From assembly GCA_036275935.1 (NCBI GenBank), contig DASUCS010000194.1, positions 1 to 30,852 of the forward strand: a DNA stretch of 30,852 bases. Direction: 5' to 3'. The notes beneath the pieces are model-generated. The model saw only the letters and a program-made list of their open reading frames with translations. It did no database searches and was not told the origin of the DNA. This document shows, piece after piece, positions 1 to 7,181 of this stretch (positions within the stretch are counted from its first letter, which is position 1; each line of letters starts with the position of its first letter). Made by a program: the position numbers and the translations under genes. The DNA comes from DASUCS01 sp036275935. Lineage in GTDB: Bacteria > Actinomycetota > Acidimicrobiia > Acidimicrobiales > JACDCH01.

Positions 1-94
1 GATGGAACCGATGCGTGGGACGAAGGCACACGTGGGTAGGTTGGTCGACGAGTGTTCGTCGGCCGCCGAGCTCCTCGAGCGGCTGGGATCCTGA
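1..94 (+). CDS. dop: Pup deamidase/depupylase Dop, C-terminal end (5' part outside window)
   Basis: Only the last 30 codons are present, read in the frame starting at base 2 and ending at TGA 92-94. The visible peptide includes EPMRGTKAHVG followed by AAELLERLGS. This matches my recollection of the Dop C-terminus of Mycobacterium (EPLRGSKAHVG...). Dop is a carboxylate-amine-ligase-fold enzyme that removes Pup from substrates and, where Pup ends in Gln, deamidates it. The gene lies 23 bp upstream of pup, the usual arrangement. The catalytic part cannot be judged from this window. Confidence 0.85.
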   Translation, partial: MEPMRGTKAHVGRLVDECSSAAELLERLGS

Positions 95-117
95 GATGTG
101 GAGTGTGATCTGAGCTG

Positions 118-312
118 ATGGCAGAGCGAGAGCAGAAGAAGAAGCCGGCGCCGCAGAAGCAGGACGAGGTCGTCGAAGAGGCTCCTGCCACGTCGGAGAG
201 CGGCGAGAAGATCAAGGCAGAGCTCGACGACCTCCTCGACGAGATCGACGAGGTGCTCGAGTCGAACGCCGAGGAGTTCGTGAAGTCCTACGTGCAAAAG
301 GGCGGCGAATAG
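118..312 (+). CDS. pup: Prokaryotic ubiquitin-like protein Pup (Gly-Gly-Glu type)
   Basis: A 64-residue hydrophilic protein with a Lys/Gln-rich start (MAEREQKKKPAPQKQ), a disordered middle and a helical acidic part (residues 33-55, ELDDLLDEIDEVLE) that in the family forms the coiled coil recognised by the proteasomal ATPase. It ends FVKSYVQKGGE. The C-terminal Glu side chain is what PafA joins to substrate lysines. Here the gene encodes Glu directly (GGC GGC GAA TAG) rather than the Gln of mycobacteria, so deamidation is not needed before ligation and Dop would act mainly as depupylase. It lies between dop and prcB. The ATG at 118 is the only sensible start; no strong ribosome-binding site is visible. 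Confidence 0.97.
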   Translation: MAEREQKKKPAPQKQDEVVEEAPATSESGEKIKAELDDLLDEIDEVLESNAEEFVKSYVQKGGE

Positions 313-393
313 ACCGAAAGGTCACGTCCCCCGGTTACCCCACGCCGTCCACCGCCCACCGCCCGGGCCTCCCCACCGGCGCAACCTTGAGCC

Positions 394-561
394 CACATGG
401 CGCGATGAGCGACCTTTCGTGTCGCCATTCGCGCCAAGAGTTCGTTGCACCCTGAATTGGCGCGGACCGCAACACGTTCGGTCGCATCTCGCGCCAAGAG
501 TGGGACGTGCATCTTCTTTGGCGCGCCCGACGACGCCTCATGTCGTCATCCGCGCCATGTG
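394..561. repeat. Three tandem imperfect palindromes between pup and prcB
   Basis: Three 39-nt units lie at 398-436, 458-496 and 519-557 (period 60 and 61 bp). Each reads TGGCGCG - 4 nt - inner arm - 7 nt - inner arm - 4 nt - CGCGCCA. The inner arms share the axis of the outer arms: GCGAC/GTCGC in unit 1, GCAAC/GTCGC with one mismatch in unit 2, and GACGAC/GTCGTC (529-534/542-547) in unit 3. The pair at 409/425 (G-C) is A-T at the matching position of unit 3 (530/546), a compensatory change. The array is closed by an 11-bp perfect inverted repeat, CACATGGCGCG (394-404) and CGCGCCATGTG (551-561). No gene is visible in 313-628. This could be an operator cluster, a set of RNA hairpins, or a REP-like dispersed element. 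Confidence 0.85.
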
Positions 562-614
562 GTGAATGGGGAACGCAACTCGGCGGGGCGGACTGTCTGG
601 AGGGTGTGAGCCGG

Positions 615-620
615 TAGGGT
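615..620 (+). promoter_or_regulatory. Candidate -10 box of prcB (leaderless)
   Basis: TAGGGT ends 8 nt before the ATG at 629, with no clear ribosome-binding site between. The same TANNNT arrangement precedes several other starts here. It favours 629 over the upstream ATG at 566 as the prcB start. No convincing -35 is visible. Confidence 0.45.
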
Positions 621-628
621 CCCCGCCG

Positions 629-1468
629 ATGAGCCTTCCGATGTTCCCGGTGGCGGATGATCCCGGGCCGAGCTTCGCCGAGCTGCTGCGAAAGACAGGG
701 ATGCCGGCGCCGGTCCTGGGCAGCGAGTCCAACAGCCTGCAGATCACGCACGGCACCACGGTGGTGGCGGTGCGGTACGTCGACGGCGTCGTGATGGCCG
801 GTGACCGGCGAGCGACGAGCGGCAACCTCATCAGCCATCGCACGATGGAGAAGGTGTATCCGGCCGACCGCCACAGCGGCGTTGCCATCGCGGGCGCCGC
901 GGGTCCGGCGATGGACATGGTGAAGCTCTTCCAGCTCCAGCTCGAGCACTACGAGAAGGTCGAAGGGGCCGAGCTGAGCCTCGAAGGCAAGGCGAACCAG
1001 CTGAGCAGCATGGTGCGCAGCAACCTCCCCGCGGCCATGCAAGGCCTCGTCGTCGTCCCGCTCTTCGCCGGCTACGACCTCCGTCGGCGGCAGGGGCGCC
1101 TCTTCCAATACGACGTCACTGGCGGACGGTACGAAGAGACCAACTTCGCCACCACCGGATCCGGCAGCCTGCACGCCGGCACGGTCATCAAGCTGGGCTA
1201 CCGCGAATCGCTCGAGCGTGAACCGGCGATCGATCTCCTCATCTCTGCGCTGTTCAACGCGGCGGACGAGGACAGTGCCACTGGAGGACCGGACCTCGTG
1301 CGCGGCATCTACCCCACGATGGCGACGATCACGGATCAAGGCTTCGAGAAGCTCAGCAACGACGAGATCGCCGAGCGCTTCCGTCTGCTCGTCGATCGCC
1401 TCTCGACTCCCGAGAGCACTGCGACCGTCGGGCCGTCCCCGACCGTGAAGGAGGGCGGCAACTCATGA
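629..1468 (+). CDS. prcB: Proteasome beta subunit (catalytic, N-terminal threonine hydrolase)
   Basis: This 279-residue protein is the catalytic ring subunit of the 20S core. A 42-residue propeptide containing SFAELLRKTG ends in ITHG, after which autocleavage would expose Thr43 (TTVVAVRY). Counting from that Thr as 1, Asp17 (AGDRR) and Lys33 (MEKVY) are in place, so the catalytic set is complete. Family signatures such as AAMQGL, GSGSL and DEDSATGGPDLVRGI are present. An in-frame ATG at 566 would add 21 residues, but it sits against the upstream palindrome array; 629 gives a normal propeptide and has a TAGGGT box 8 nt upstream. The stop overlaps the prcA start (ATGA), so the two subunits are probably translationally coupled. 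Confidence 0.96.
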   Translation: MSLPMFPVADDPGPSFAELLRKTGMPAPVLGSESNSLQITHGTTVVAVRYVDGVVMAGDRRATSGNLISHRTMEKVYPADRHSGVAIAGAAGPAMDMVKLFQLQLEHYEKVEGAELSLEGKANQLSSMVRSNLPAAMQGLVVVPLFAGYDLRRRQGRLFQYDVTGGRYEETNFATTGSGSLHAGTVIKLGYRESLEREPAIDLLISALFNAADEDSATGGPDLVRGIYPTMATITDQGFEKLSNDEIAERFRLLVDRLSTPESTATVGPSPTVKEGGNS

Positions 1469-2184
1469 GCATGCCGTTCTACGTCGCTCCCGAGCAGGTG
1501 ATGAAGGACCGCGCCGACTACGCGCGCAAGGGCATCGCCCGCGGCCGAGCGCTCATCGGCATCCGCTACACGGACGGCATCCTCATCGTCGCCGAGAACC
1601 CCTCCAACACCCTTCGCAAGGTCAGCGAGATCTACGACCGCATCGCGTTCGCCGGTGTGGGTCGGTACAGCGAGTTCGAGCAGCTGCGAATCGCGGGCGT
1701 GCGTCACGCGGATCTGAAGGGTTACTCGTTCAGTCGAGAAGACGTCGACGCGCGCGGCCTGGCGAACGCGTACGCGCAGATCCTGAACCAGGTCTTCACG
1801 CACGAGATCAAGCCGCTCGAAGTGGAGATCCTCGTCGCCGAAGTGGCGAACGACGAAGGCGGCTCGCACGATCAGCTCTTCCACATCCTCTACGACGGCA
1901 CCGTCATGGACGAGGACCACTACAGCGTGCTCGGTGGCGAAGCCGAACAGATCACCGAGCGCATCGAAGCGTCATGGCAAGAGGGACTCGACCTGCGTGG
2001 AGGCATCGCGGTCGCGGTCGCGGCACTTGCGGGTGAGGAGCGCAGTCTGAGCGCGGACGATCTGGAGGTCGCAGTTCTCAGTCGCAACAACGGACGCCGC
2101 GCGTTCCGGCGCATCGAAGGTGACGAACTCGCGTCCCTCGCGCCCGCGCCCACGCCCAGTGCGTCCGATTCTTCCGATGGGTGA
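1465..2184 (+). CDS. prcA: Proteasome alpha subunit
   Basis: A 239-residue protein forming the outer, non-catalytic gating rings of the 20S core. The start MSMPFYVAPEQVMKDR and the following RKGIARGRALIGIRY match the N-terminal gate and H0 helix of actinobacterial PrcA. VAENPSNTLRKVSEIYDRIAF and EVAVL...RRAFRRI are also family-typical. The N-terminal Thr of beta subunits is absent, as expected. The C-terminus after residue 225 is a Pro/Ser/Asp-rich tail with no conserved motif. The ATG overlaps the prcB stop by four bases. It is the last gene of the dop-pup-prcBA run; the next gene starts 66 bp later. Confidence 0.96.
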   Translation: MSMPFYVAPEQVMKDRADYARKGIARGRALIGIRYTDGILIVAENPSNTLRKVSEIYDRIAFAGVGRYSEFEQLRIAGVRHADLKGYSFSREDVDARGLANAYAQILNQVFTHEIKPLEVEILVAEVANDEGGSHDQLFHILYDGTVMDEDHYSVLGGEAEQITERIEASWQEGLDLRGGIAVAVAALAGEERSLSADDLEVAVLSRNNGRRAFRRIEGDELASLAPAPTPSASDSSDG

Positions 2185-2217
2185 CAAATGACCAGTGAGC
2201 GCAGGAGGGCGCGCCAC

Positions 2218-2223
2218 TAGCGT
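2218..2223 (+). promoter_or_regulatory. Possible -10 box for the ABC exporter genes
   Basis: TAGCGT lies in the 66-bp gap after prcA and would give a leader of about 20 nt to the ATG at 2251. A G-run (2242-2247) just before the start may serve as ribosome-binding site. No good -35 is seen, so the transporter might instead be read from the prcBA transcript. Confidence 0.3.
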
Positions 2224-2250
2224 CGAACGCAACAGGCGACTGGGGGGTCG

Positions 2251-2916
2251 ATGGCACTGTTGCGGTTCGAGGGCGTGTCGAAGGGGTTTCACCGCGGCAC
2301 CGAAGAAGTGGTGGCACTCGACGAAGTCGATCTGTCCATCGAGTCCGGTGAGTTCGTCGCGCTGATCGGTCCGAGTGGCTCGGGGAAGTCGACCCTGCTG
2401 CATCTCGCCGGCGGGCTCGACCAACCTGACCGAGGACGTGTGCTCCTCGGGGATCGAGACCTCTCGGGACTCTCCATCGGCGATCGCGCCAAGCTCCGAC
2501 GGCGCGAGATCGGATTCGTCTTCCAGTTCTTCCATCTGATCCCGACGTTGACCGTCCGCGAGAACATCGAGCTGCCGTTGCTGCTCGACGGCGCCAAGAG
2601 CAACGGGCGGACGTCCGATCTGCTCGATCGCGTGGGCCTCGGCCACCGCGCCACCCATCTGCCCGGCGAACTCTCAGGCGGGGAGATGCAGCGCGCGGCG
2701 ATCGCTCGGGCGTTGGTCGCGAGTCCGCAGATCATCCTGGCGGACGAACCCACCGGCAATCTCGACTCGGCGACGAGCGAAGCCGTGCTCGCGCTCCTCG
2801 CCGAACAGGTCAAGGACTCCGGTGCCGCGCTCGTGATGGTCACCCACGACCGTGACGTCGCCGCCCGCGCCCCGCGCGTGCACACGCTGCGCGACGGCAA
2901 GCTCCAAGACGGTTGA
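2251..2916 (+). CDS. ABC transporter ATP-binding protein (LolD/MacB type)
   Basis: A 221-residue ATPase with Walker A GPSGSGKS (40-47), Q-loop VFQFFHLIP, signature LSGGEMQRAAIARAL, Walker B IILADEPTGNLD and the H-loop VTHD. The DEPTGNLDSAT stretch and the length are typical of the LolD/MacB/FtsE branch, which powers FtsX-type permeases that act on lipoproteins, peptides or antibiotics without a classical transport channel. The permease starts 4 bp after its stop, so the pair forms one exporter. The substrate cannot be read from sequence. The position between prcA and pafA differs from Mycobacterium and probably reflects a lineage-specific gene order. Confidence 0.92.
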   Translation: MALLRFEGVSKGFHRGTEEVVALDEVDLSIESGEFVALIGPSGSGKSTLLHLAGGLDQPDRGRVLLGDRDLSGLSIGDRAKLRRREIGFVFQFFHLIPTLTVRENIELPLLLDGAKSNGRTSDLLDRVGLGHRATHLPGELSGGEMQRAAIARALVASPQIILADEPTGNLDSATSEAVLALLAEQVKDSGAALVMVTHDRDVAARAPRVHTLRDGKLQDG

Positions 2917-2920
2917 CGCC

Positions 2921-5440
2921 GTGAAGACCATTCGCATCCTCGCGTTGCGCCGACTGCGGCATCAGCCGGTGCGCGCGTTGATCGCGGCCATCAGTGTGGC
3001 GGCCGGCGTCGCGCTCGCCATCTCGCTCGTCATCGTCGTCAACAGCGTCACGACCTCCGTCCAGGACGCGACGCGAGCGTTGGCCGGGCCGACACCGTTG
3101 CGCGTCGTGGGTTCGACCTCGCGGGGTGGCCTCGATCAACGGGTCACTGACGCGGTGGCCAACACCGACGGCGTCGCGGTGGCGGTGCCGGTGATCCAAG
3201 CCGTGACCCTCGTCGAGGACAGCAACCACCACTCGCTGCCGGTGCTGGCCTTCGGGGTCGACTGCCGCGTCGAGGCGATCGTGGGTCCGTTCGGGTGCAC
3301 CGACGCTGCATTGAACGCTGGCTCCGCGGACGGGCCACCCATCGTGTCGACGTCGATGGCGCACACGCTCGGCTCGGGAGCCGTGCTGCGCACCGATGTC
3401 GGTCGGGTCTCGCTCGATGGAGCGCCGGCCGTTCCGGGGCTCGATCGTCTCAACGGCGGACGGGCGATCGTCATGCCGATCGCCCGGGCGCAGGAGCTGT
3501 TCGCTCGCCCCGGCTTCATCGACGTCATCTACGTCCAACCGAAGCCCGGCGTGGATGTGACAGCTCTGCAGCACCGACTCGAAGAGACGGTCGGGTCGAC
3601 CAACGGGGTTCTGGGGCGTGAGGACCCACCGCCCGCGGTCGGCGTGCTGCTGATCCAGTTCGTCCCGCTGTTCAGCCTCATCGCGATCCTTGGGCTCGCG
3701 ATCGGAGCGGTTCTCGTCTACAACACCGTCTCACTCTCGATCGAGGAACGTCGTCGGCAGCTCGCGATCGTCGGCGCGCTGGGCGGAACGAGCCGCGTGA
3801 TCGTCGGCGGAACTCTCGTCGAGGCCGGTGTGCTCGGGCTCGTCGGCGGCTTGCTGGGTGCGTTCGGCGGAATCGTCGTTGCCGGGCCGATCACGGGCTC
3901 GTTGAACACGTTCACGGAACGAGTTGCCGGCATCCACCTCGAGGTGCAGGCGCCGCCCAGCACGTTCGTGATCTCGACGCTGCTCGGGCTGGCGGTGGGC
4001 GTGTTTGCTGCGTGGCGACCGGCGCGCCGGGCTCGGCGCATCGACATCGCTGCCGAGCTCTCCAACCGTGACCTCCGTGACGACATCTCCGTGAAGTCGA
4101 CGGTGCGGCGCGCGCTGCTCTTCGCCACCATCCTGGTGATCGGACTCGATCTGTGCTTCGTCGCGCAGAGCAATGGCGCGCTCGAGCAATGGCAGGCGGG
4201 TCTCGCGCCGCTGGCGTTCGTCATCGCGGTAGCGGCCGGCACGATGCTGTCTGCGGCGCTCGCGCCCATCGTGCTCAAAGTGCTGGGGCGTCGGCTCGCG
4301 GGCGGTCGCGCGCCGAGCCGCCTCGCGCTCGCGAACCTGACGCGCGAACCGGGGCGTACGGGCGTGATGTCGGTCGCCCTCGGCATGGCGGTGGGTCTCG
4401 CGTTCATGACGTCGAGCTACACCGTCTCGACGCGCCAGAGCATCACTGACAGTCTCACGGAGAACCTGCGAGGTGTGTCGGTCTCGTCGCTGGATCCGAA
4501 CAACCCGGCCAATGTCGATGCCAAGCTCGCACCCGCGACGATCGATGCGATCCGGACGCTCCCCGATGTGGAGAAGATCCAACGAGGTGCGACGGTCGTC
4601 GTCGGTCACGACAGCGCGCAACTGATCGGGGTGAGCGCGTTCGAGGATCCGTTCCTGAACGCCGAGGTCCTGCAGGGGTCGAAGGATCGCGCGAGATTCG
4701 AGGCCGGTGAGGTGCTCATCGGGCCCGGGATGGCACGCCGCAAAGGCGTACGAGCGGGCGACACCTTGCACCTGGACACGCCGACCGGCGTGGTGGACGT
4801 GCCGGTGCTGGGCGTCTGGCAGAACGGAAGCTTCGGTGGGTTCAACGTCCAGATGGCGTATCCGCTGCTCGAAAAGCTCTACGGCCCCCAACCAGTCGAC
4901 TCGATCAACGTCGTTCCCAAGCCCGGAGTGTCGAACGAGCAGTTGGTGAAGGAGATCGAGGCGGCACACCTCGACCCGGCGTTGCGCGTGCAGACCGCGG
5001 AGCAGCTGGCCGACGACATCGTGAAGAGCATCGAGGGCCAGCTCAGCTCGTTCTGGGCACTGCAGCGGGCGATCATGGTGACTGCGTTCATCGCCGTGCT
5101 CACCACGTTGTTGCTCGTCGGTGTGCAGCGGCGGCGCGAGTTCGGGCTGCTCGCCGCGGTGGGCATGCAACCCAAAGAGCTCGCTCGCATGATCCTCTTC
5201 GAGGCCATCCTCGTCGCGATTGCGGGCTCGATCGTCGGCGTGATCGTCGCCGTGCCGATGTTCGGGGGACTGCTTCTCATCGCGCCGGTCCTGCTCGGTT
5301 GGAAGGAGCCGTTCGTCCTCGACGCGACGACAGCGGTCGTCTACGCAGTCGTGGCCGTGATCGTGGCGCTCCTCGCGGCGGCGTGGCCCGCGTGGCGGAC
5401 CTCTCGTATCGAGGTGCTCTCAGCGCTCCAATACGAGTAG
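2921..5440 (+). CDS. ABC transporter permease with two FtsX-type halves
   Basis: An 839-residue membrane protein. GTG at 2921, 4 bp after the ATPase stop, gives the N-terminus (M)KTIRILALRRLRHQP, typical of this family; an ATG at 2852 in the same frame would overlap the ATPase by 65 bp and adds no homologous sequence. A first membrane helix (about 17-41) is followed by an extracytoplasmic domain, a three-helix FtsX block (about residues 245-380), a second helix pair, a second extracytoplasmic domain and a C-terminal FtsX block ending in AAWPAWRTSRIEVLSALQYE. The two LxxVGAL/LLAAVGMQ segments are the cytoplasmic coupling regions. It partners the preceding ATPase. Its stop is 2 bp from that of the convergent gene at 5443. 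Confidence 0.9.
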   Translation: MKTIRILALRRLRHQPVRALIAAISVAAGVALAISLVIVVNSVTTSVQDATRALAGPTPLRVVGSTSRGGLDQRVTDAVANTDGVAVAVPVIQAVTLVEDSNHHSLPVLAFGVDCRVEAIVGPFGCTDAALNAGSADGPPIVSTSMAHTLGSGAVLRTDVGRVSLDGAPAVPGLDRLNGGRAIVMPIARAQELFARPGFIDVIYVQPKPGVDVTALQHRLEETVGSTNGVLGREDPPPAVGVLLIQFVPLFSLIAILGLAIGAVLVYNTVSLSIEERRRQLAIVGALGGTSRVIVGGTLVEAGVLGLVGGLLGAFGGIVVAGPITGSLNTFTERVAGIHLEVQAPPSTFVISTLLGLAVGVFAAWRPARRARRIDIAAELSNRDLRDDISVKSTVRRALLFATILVIGLDLCFVAQSNGALEQWQAGLAPLAFVIAVAAGTMLSAALAPIVLKVLGRRLAGGRAPSRLALANLTREPGRTGVMSVALGMAVGLAFMTSSYTVSTRQSITDSLTENLRGVSVSSLDPNNPANVDAKLAPATIDAIRTLPDVEKIQRGATVVVGHDSAQLIGVSAFEDPFLNAEVLQGSKDRARFEAGEVLIGPGMARRKGVRAGDTLHLDTPTGVVDVPVLGVWQNGSFGGFNVQMAYPLLEKLYGPQPVDSINVVPKPGVSNEQLVKEIEAAHLDPALRVQTAEQLADDIVKSIEGQLSSFWALQRAIMVTAFIAVLTTLLLVGVQRRREFGLLAAVGMQPKELARMILFEAILVAIAGSIVGVIVAVPMFGGLLLIAPVLLGWKEPFVLDATTAVVYAVVAVIVALLAAAWPAWRTSRIEVLSALQYE

Positions 5441-5442
5441 CG

Positions 5443-5772
5443 CTACACCATTGCCGTCATGCGGACGATGGCAAAGATGATGGCTCCGACCAGTGCGAGC
5501 GCAACCCACATGACATCGCGCATGGTGGTCTCGCGCACCACGTGGGGCTCGGGTGCGAACGACGACTCGATCTCGTCGACCATCAGGAGCTCCTTGGCCG
5601 TCTCGAATCCTTCGACGTCGACCAGCACGTCGACCGGCCCGACCGCGAGCGGACCGTCGACGGAGCCGCGGAACTCCCACACGATCCCCTCGGAACCCAG
5701 ACGAGCCGCGATGATGCGGGCTTCGATCGCGTTCGCCGCGGTCATCAGCCGCACCATCCGCAGCTCGGGCAC
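5443..5772 (-). CDS. Small DUF2007-like protein with C-terminal membrane helix
   Basis: A 109-residue protein when started at GTG 5772 (MPELRMVRLMTAANAIEA). The first part resembles the DUF2007 'putative signal transducing protein' fold: a start like RLMTAANAIEARIIAARLGSEGI, then a strand region and VDVLVDVEGFETAKELL. The end (WVALALVGAIIFAIVRM) is one hydrophobic helix. The GTG start is chosen because a TAGCGT -10-like box ends 7 nt upstream; ATG 5757 is the alternative. The gene is divergent from pafA, sharing a palindromic control region, and convergent with the permease: both stops lie in GTAGCGCTAC (5437-5446). Function is unknown; the family name is from general resemblance. Confidence 0.7.
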   Translation of the reverse strand: MPELRMVRLMTAANAIEARIIAARLGSEGIVWEFRGSVDGPLAVGPVDVLVDVEGFETAKELLMVDEIESSFAPEPHVVRETTMRDVMWVALALVGAIIFAIVRMTAMV

Positions 5773-5779
5773 GGTCCAA

Positions 5780-5785
5780 ACGCTA
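5780..5785 (-). promoter_or_regulatory. Candidate -10 box of the DUF2007-like gene
   Basis: On the minus strand TAGCGT ends 7 nt before the GTG at 5772. Its first bases belong to one arm of the palindrome 5782-5804. Confidence 0.4.
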
Positions 5786-5804
5786 TCGGTCCGGCACCGA
5801 TAGC
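5782..5804. promoter_or_regulatory. Perfect palindrome in the pafA divergent control region
   Basis: GCTATCGGT (5782-5790) and ACCGATAGC (5796-5804) are exact reverse complements separated by CCGGC. The outer ends of both arms overlap the candidate -10 boxes of the minus-strand gene and of pafA. A dimeric repressor bound here could block both promoters. The regulator is unknown. Confidence 0.7.
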
Positions 5805-5806
5805 TT
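5801..5806 (+). promoter_or_regulatory. Candidate -10 box of pafA (leaderless)
   Basis: TAGCTT ends 10 nt before the pafA ATG at 5817; its first four bases are in the palindrome arm. No ribosome-binding site is visible between box and start. Confidence 0.4.
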
Positions 5807-5816
5807 GAGGCCACTC

Positions 5817-7175
5817 ATGGAGCGCAGGATCTTCGGCCTCGAGAACGAGTACGGCGTGACCTGCACACTTCGCGGCCAGCGCCGTCTCAGTCCCGACGAG
5901 GTCGCTCGCTATCTCTTCCGGCGTGTCGTGTCCTGGGGCCGTAGCTCCAACGTGTTCCTCGCCAACGGCGCCCGCCTGTATCTCGACGTCGGCTCGCATC
6001 CCGAGTACGCAACGCCCGAGTGCGACTCGATCAGCGATCTCGTGGTGCACGACAAGGCCGGCGAGCGGATCCTCGAGCAGCTGCTGGCCTCCGCCGAGCA
6101 GCGCCTTCGTGAGGAAGGCATCCGCGGCGTCATCTACCTCTTCAAGAACAACACGGACTCGGCGGGGAACAGCTACGGCTGCCACGAGAACTACCTCACC
6201 TCGCGTCGGGACGACTTCGGCCACTACGCAGAGGTGCTGATCCCGTTCTTCGTCTCGCGCCAGATCTACGCCGGCGCCGGCAAGGTCCTGCAGACCGCGC
6301 GGGGCGCGATGTTCTGCATCAGTCAGCGCGCCGAGCACATTTGGGAAGGCGTCTCGTCTGCGACGACCCGCAGCCGTCCGATCATCAACACCCGCGACGA
6401 ACCGCACGCTGACGCCGAGCGCTACCGACGGCTGCACGTGATCGTGGGCGACTCGAACATGAGCGAGTACGCCACATTCCTAAAGGTGGGAGCAACGTCG
6501 ATCCTGCTGCGGATGCTCGAGGATCCGTCGGTCGTGCTCCGGGACATGACGCTGGAGAACCCGATCCGCGCGATCCGCGAGATCAGTCACGACATGACGT
6601 GCACGCGTCGGGTGCGCCTGGCCAACGGTCGTGAGTTGAGCGCGCTCGAGATCCAAGGCGAGTACCTGACCCGCGCGTTGCGTTATGCCGAGACGAAGGG
6701 CCTGTCGCCGCTCGAGCAGCGGGCCCTCGAGATGTGGGAGCACTGTCTCACCACGCTCGAGAGCGATCCGTTCAAGCTCGACCGCGAGTGCGACTGGGTC
6801 ATCAAGCACAACCTCATCGAGGCGTACCGCGAGAAGCACGACCTCGCGCTCGCGTCACCAAAGGTGGCGCTCGTCGACCTCCAGTATCACGACGTGAACC
6901 GAGACCGTGGTCTGTTCTACCGGATGCAGGCGCGCGGGTTCGTCGAGCGCATGTGCACGGATGAAGCCATCGACGTCGCCGTTGACGAGCCGCCCCAAAC
7001 CACGCGAGCTCGACTGCGCGGTGAGTTCATCCGCCGAGCCAAGGAACGCAAGCGCGACTACACGGTCGACTGGGTGCACCTGAAGCTCAACGACCAAGCG
7101 CAACGAACCGTGCTGTGCAAGGACCCGTTCAAGGCGCGCGACGAGCGCGTCGAGAAGCTCATCGCCTCGTTGTAG
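5817..7175 (+). CDS. pafA: Pup--protein ligase PafA
   Basis: A 452-residue ATP-dependent ligase, the same length as the mycobacterial enzyme, joining the C-terminal Glu of Pup to substrate lysines. It starts MERRIFGLENEYGVTC, where the conserved Glu of the GxExE-type nucleotide/Mg site is seen. Family signatures include the run from VARYLFRRVVSWG, LYLDVGSHPEYATPEC, LFKNNTDSAGNSYGCHENYL, RAEHIWEGVSSATTRSRP, IINTRDEPHADAE and, near the end, FTVDWVHLKLNDQAQRT-like sequence (here YTVDWVHLKLND). A TTG at 5805 in frame adds four residues but ATG 5817 matches homologues. It is followed after 6 bp by pafB; pafA-pafB-pafC form one operon with close spacing and overlap. Confidence 0.97.
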   Translation: MERRIFGLENEYGVTCTLRGQRRLSPDEVARYLFRRVVSWGRSSNVFLANGARLYLDVGSHPEYATPECDSISDLVVHDKAGERILEQLLASAEQRLREEGIRGVIYLFKNNTDSAGNSYGCHENYLTSRRDDFGHYAEVLIPFFVSRQIYAGAGKVLQTARGAMFCISQRAEHIWEGVSSATTRSRPIINTRDEPHADAERYRRLHVIVGDSNMSEYATFLKVGATSILLRMLEDPSVVLRDMTLENPIRAIREISHDMTCTRRVRLANGRELSALEIQGEYLTRALRYAETKGLSPLEQRALEMWEHCLTTLESDPFKLDRECDWVIKHNLIEAYREKHDLALASPKVALVDLQYHDVNRDRGLFYRMQARGFVERMCTDEAIDVAVDEPPQTTRARLRGEFIRRAKERKRDYTVDWVHLKLNDQAQRTVLCKDPFKARDERVEKLIASL

Positions 7176-7181
7176 GAAACG

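Noticed and set aside
465..483. Alternative stem GACCG/CGGTC in the second palindrome unit
   Set aside because: It is off the axis of the outer arms; the on-axis stem GCAAC/GTCGC, with one mismatch, matches the position seen in the other units.
394..561. CRISPR array
   Set aside because: Only three units, each itself a palindrome with variable interior, and no cas genes; spacing alone resembles a CRISPR.
566..628. Upstream ATG as prcB start
   Set aside because: It would add 21 residues without family similarity, abuts the palindrome array, and the ATG at 629 has a nearby TAGGGT box and gives a normal propeptide.
335..1339. Long minus-strand open frame across prcB
   Set aside because: Its translation has no recognisable motif and is Arg/His-rich, as expected of the reverse strand of a GC-rich gene; prcB on the plus strand is certain.
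3731..5170. 479-codon minus-strand open frame across the permease
   Set aside because: Low-complexity Arg/His/Asp-rich translation without domains; it mirrors the codon bias of the permease gene.
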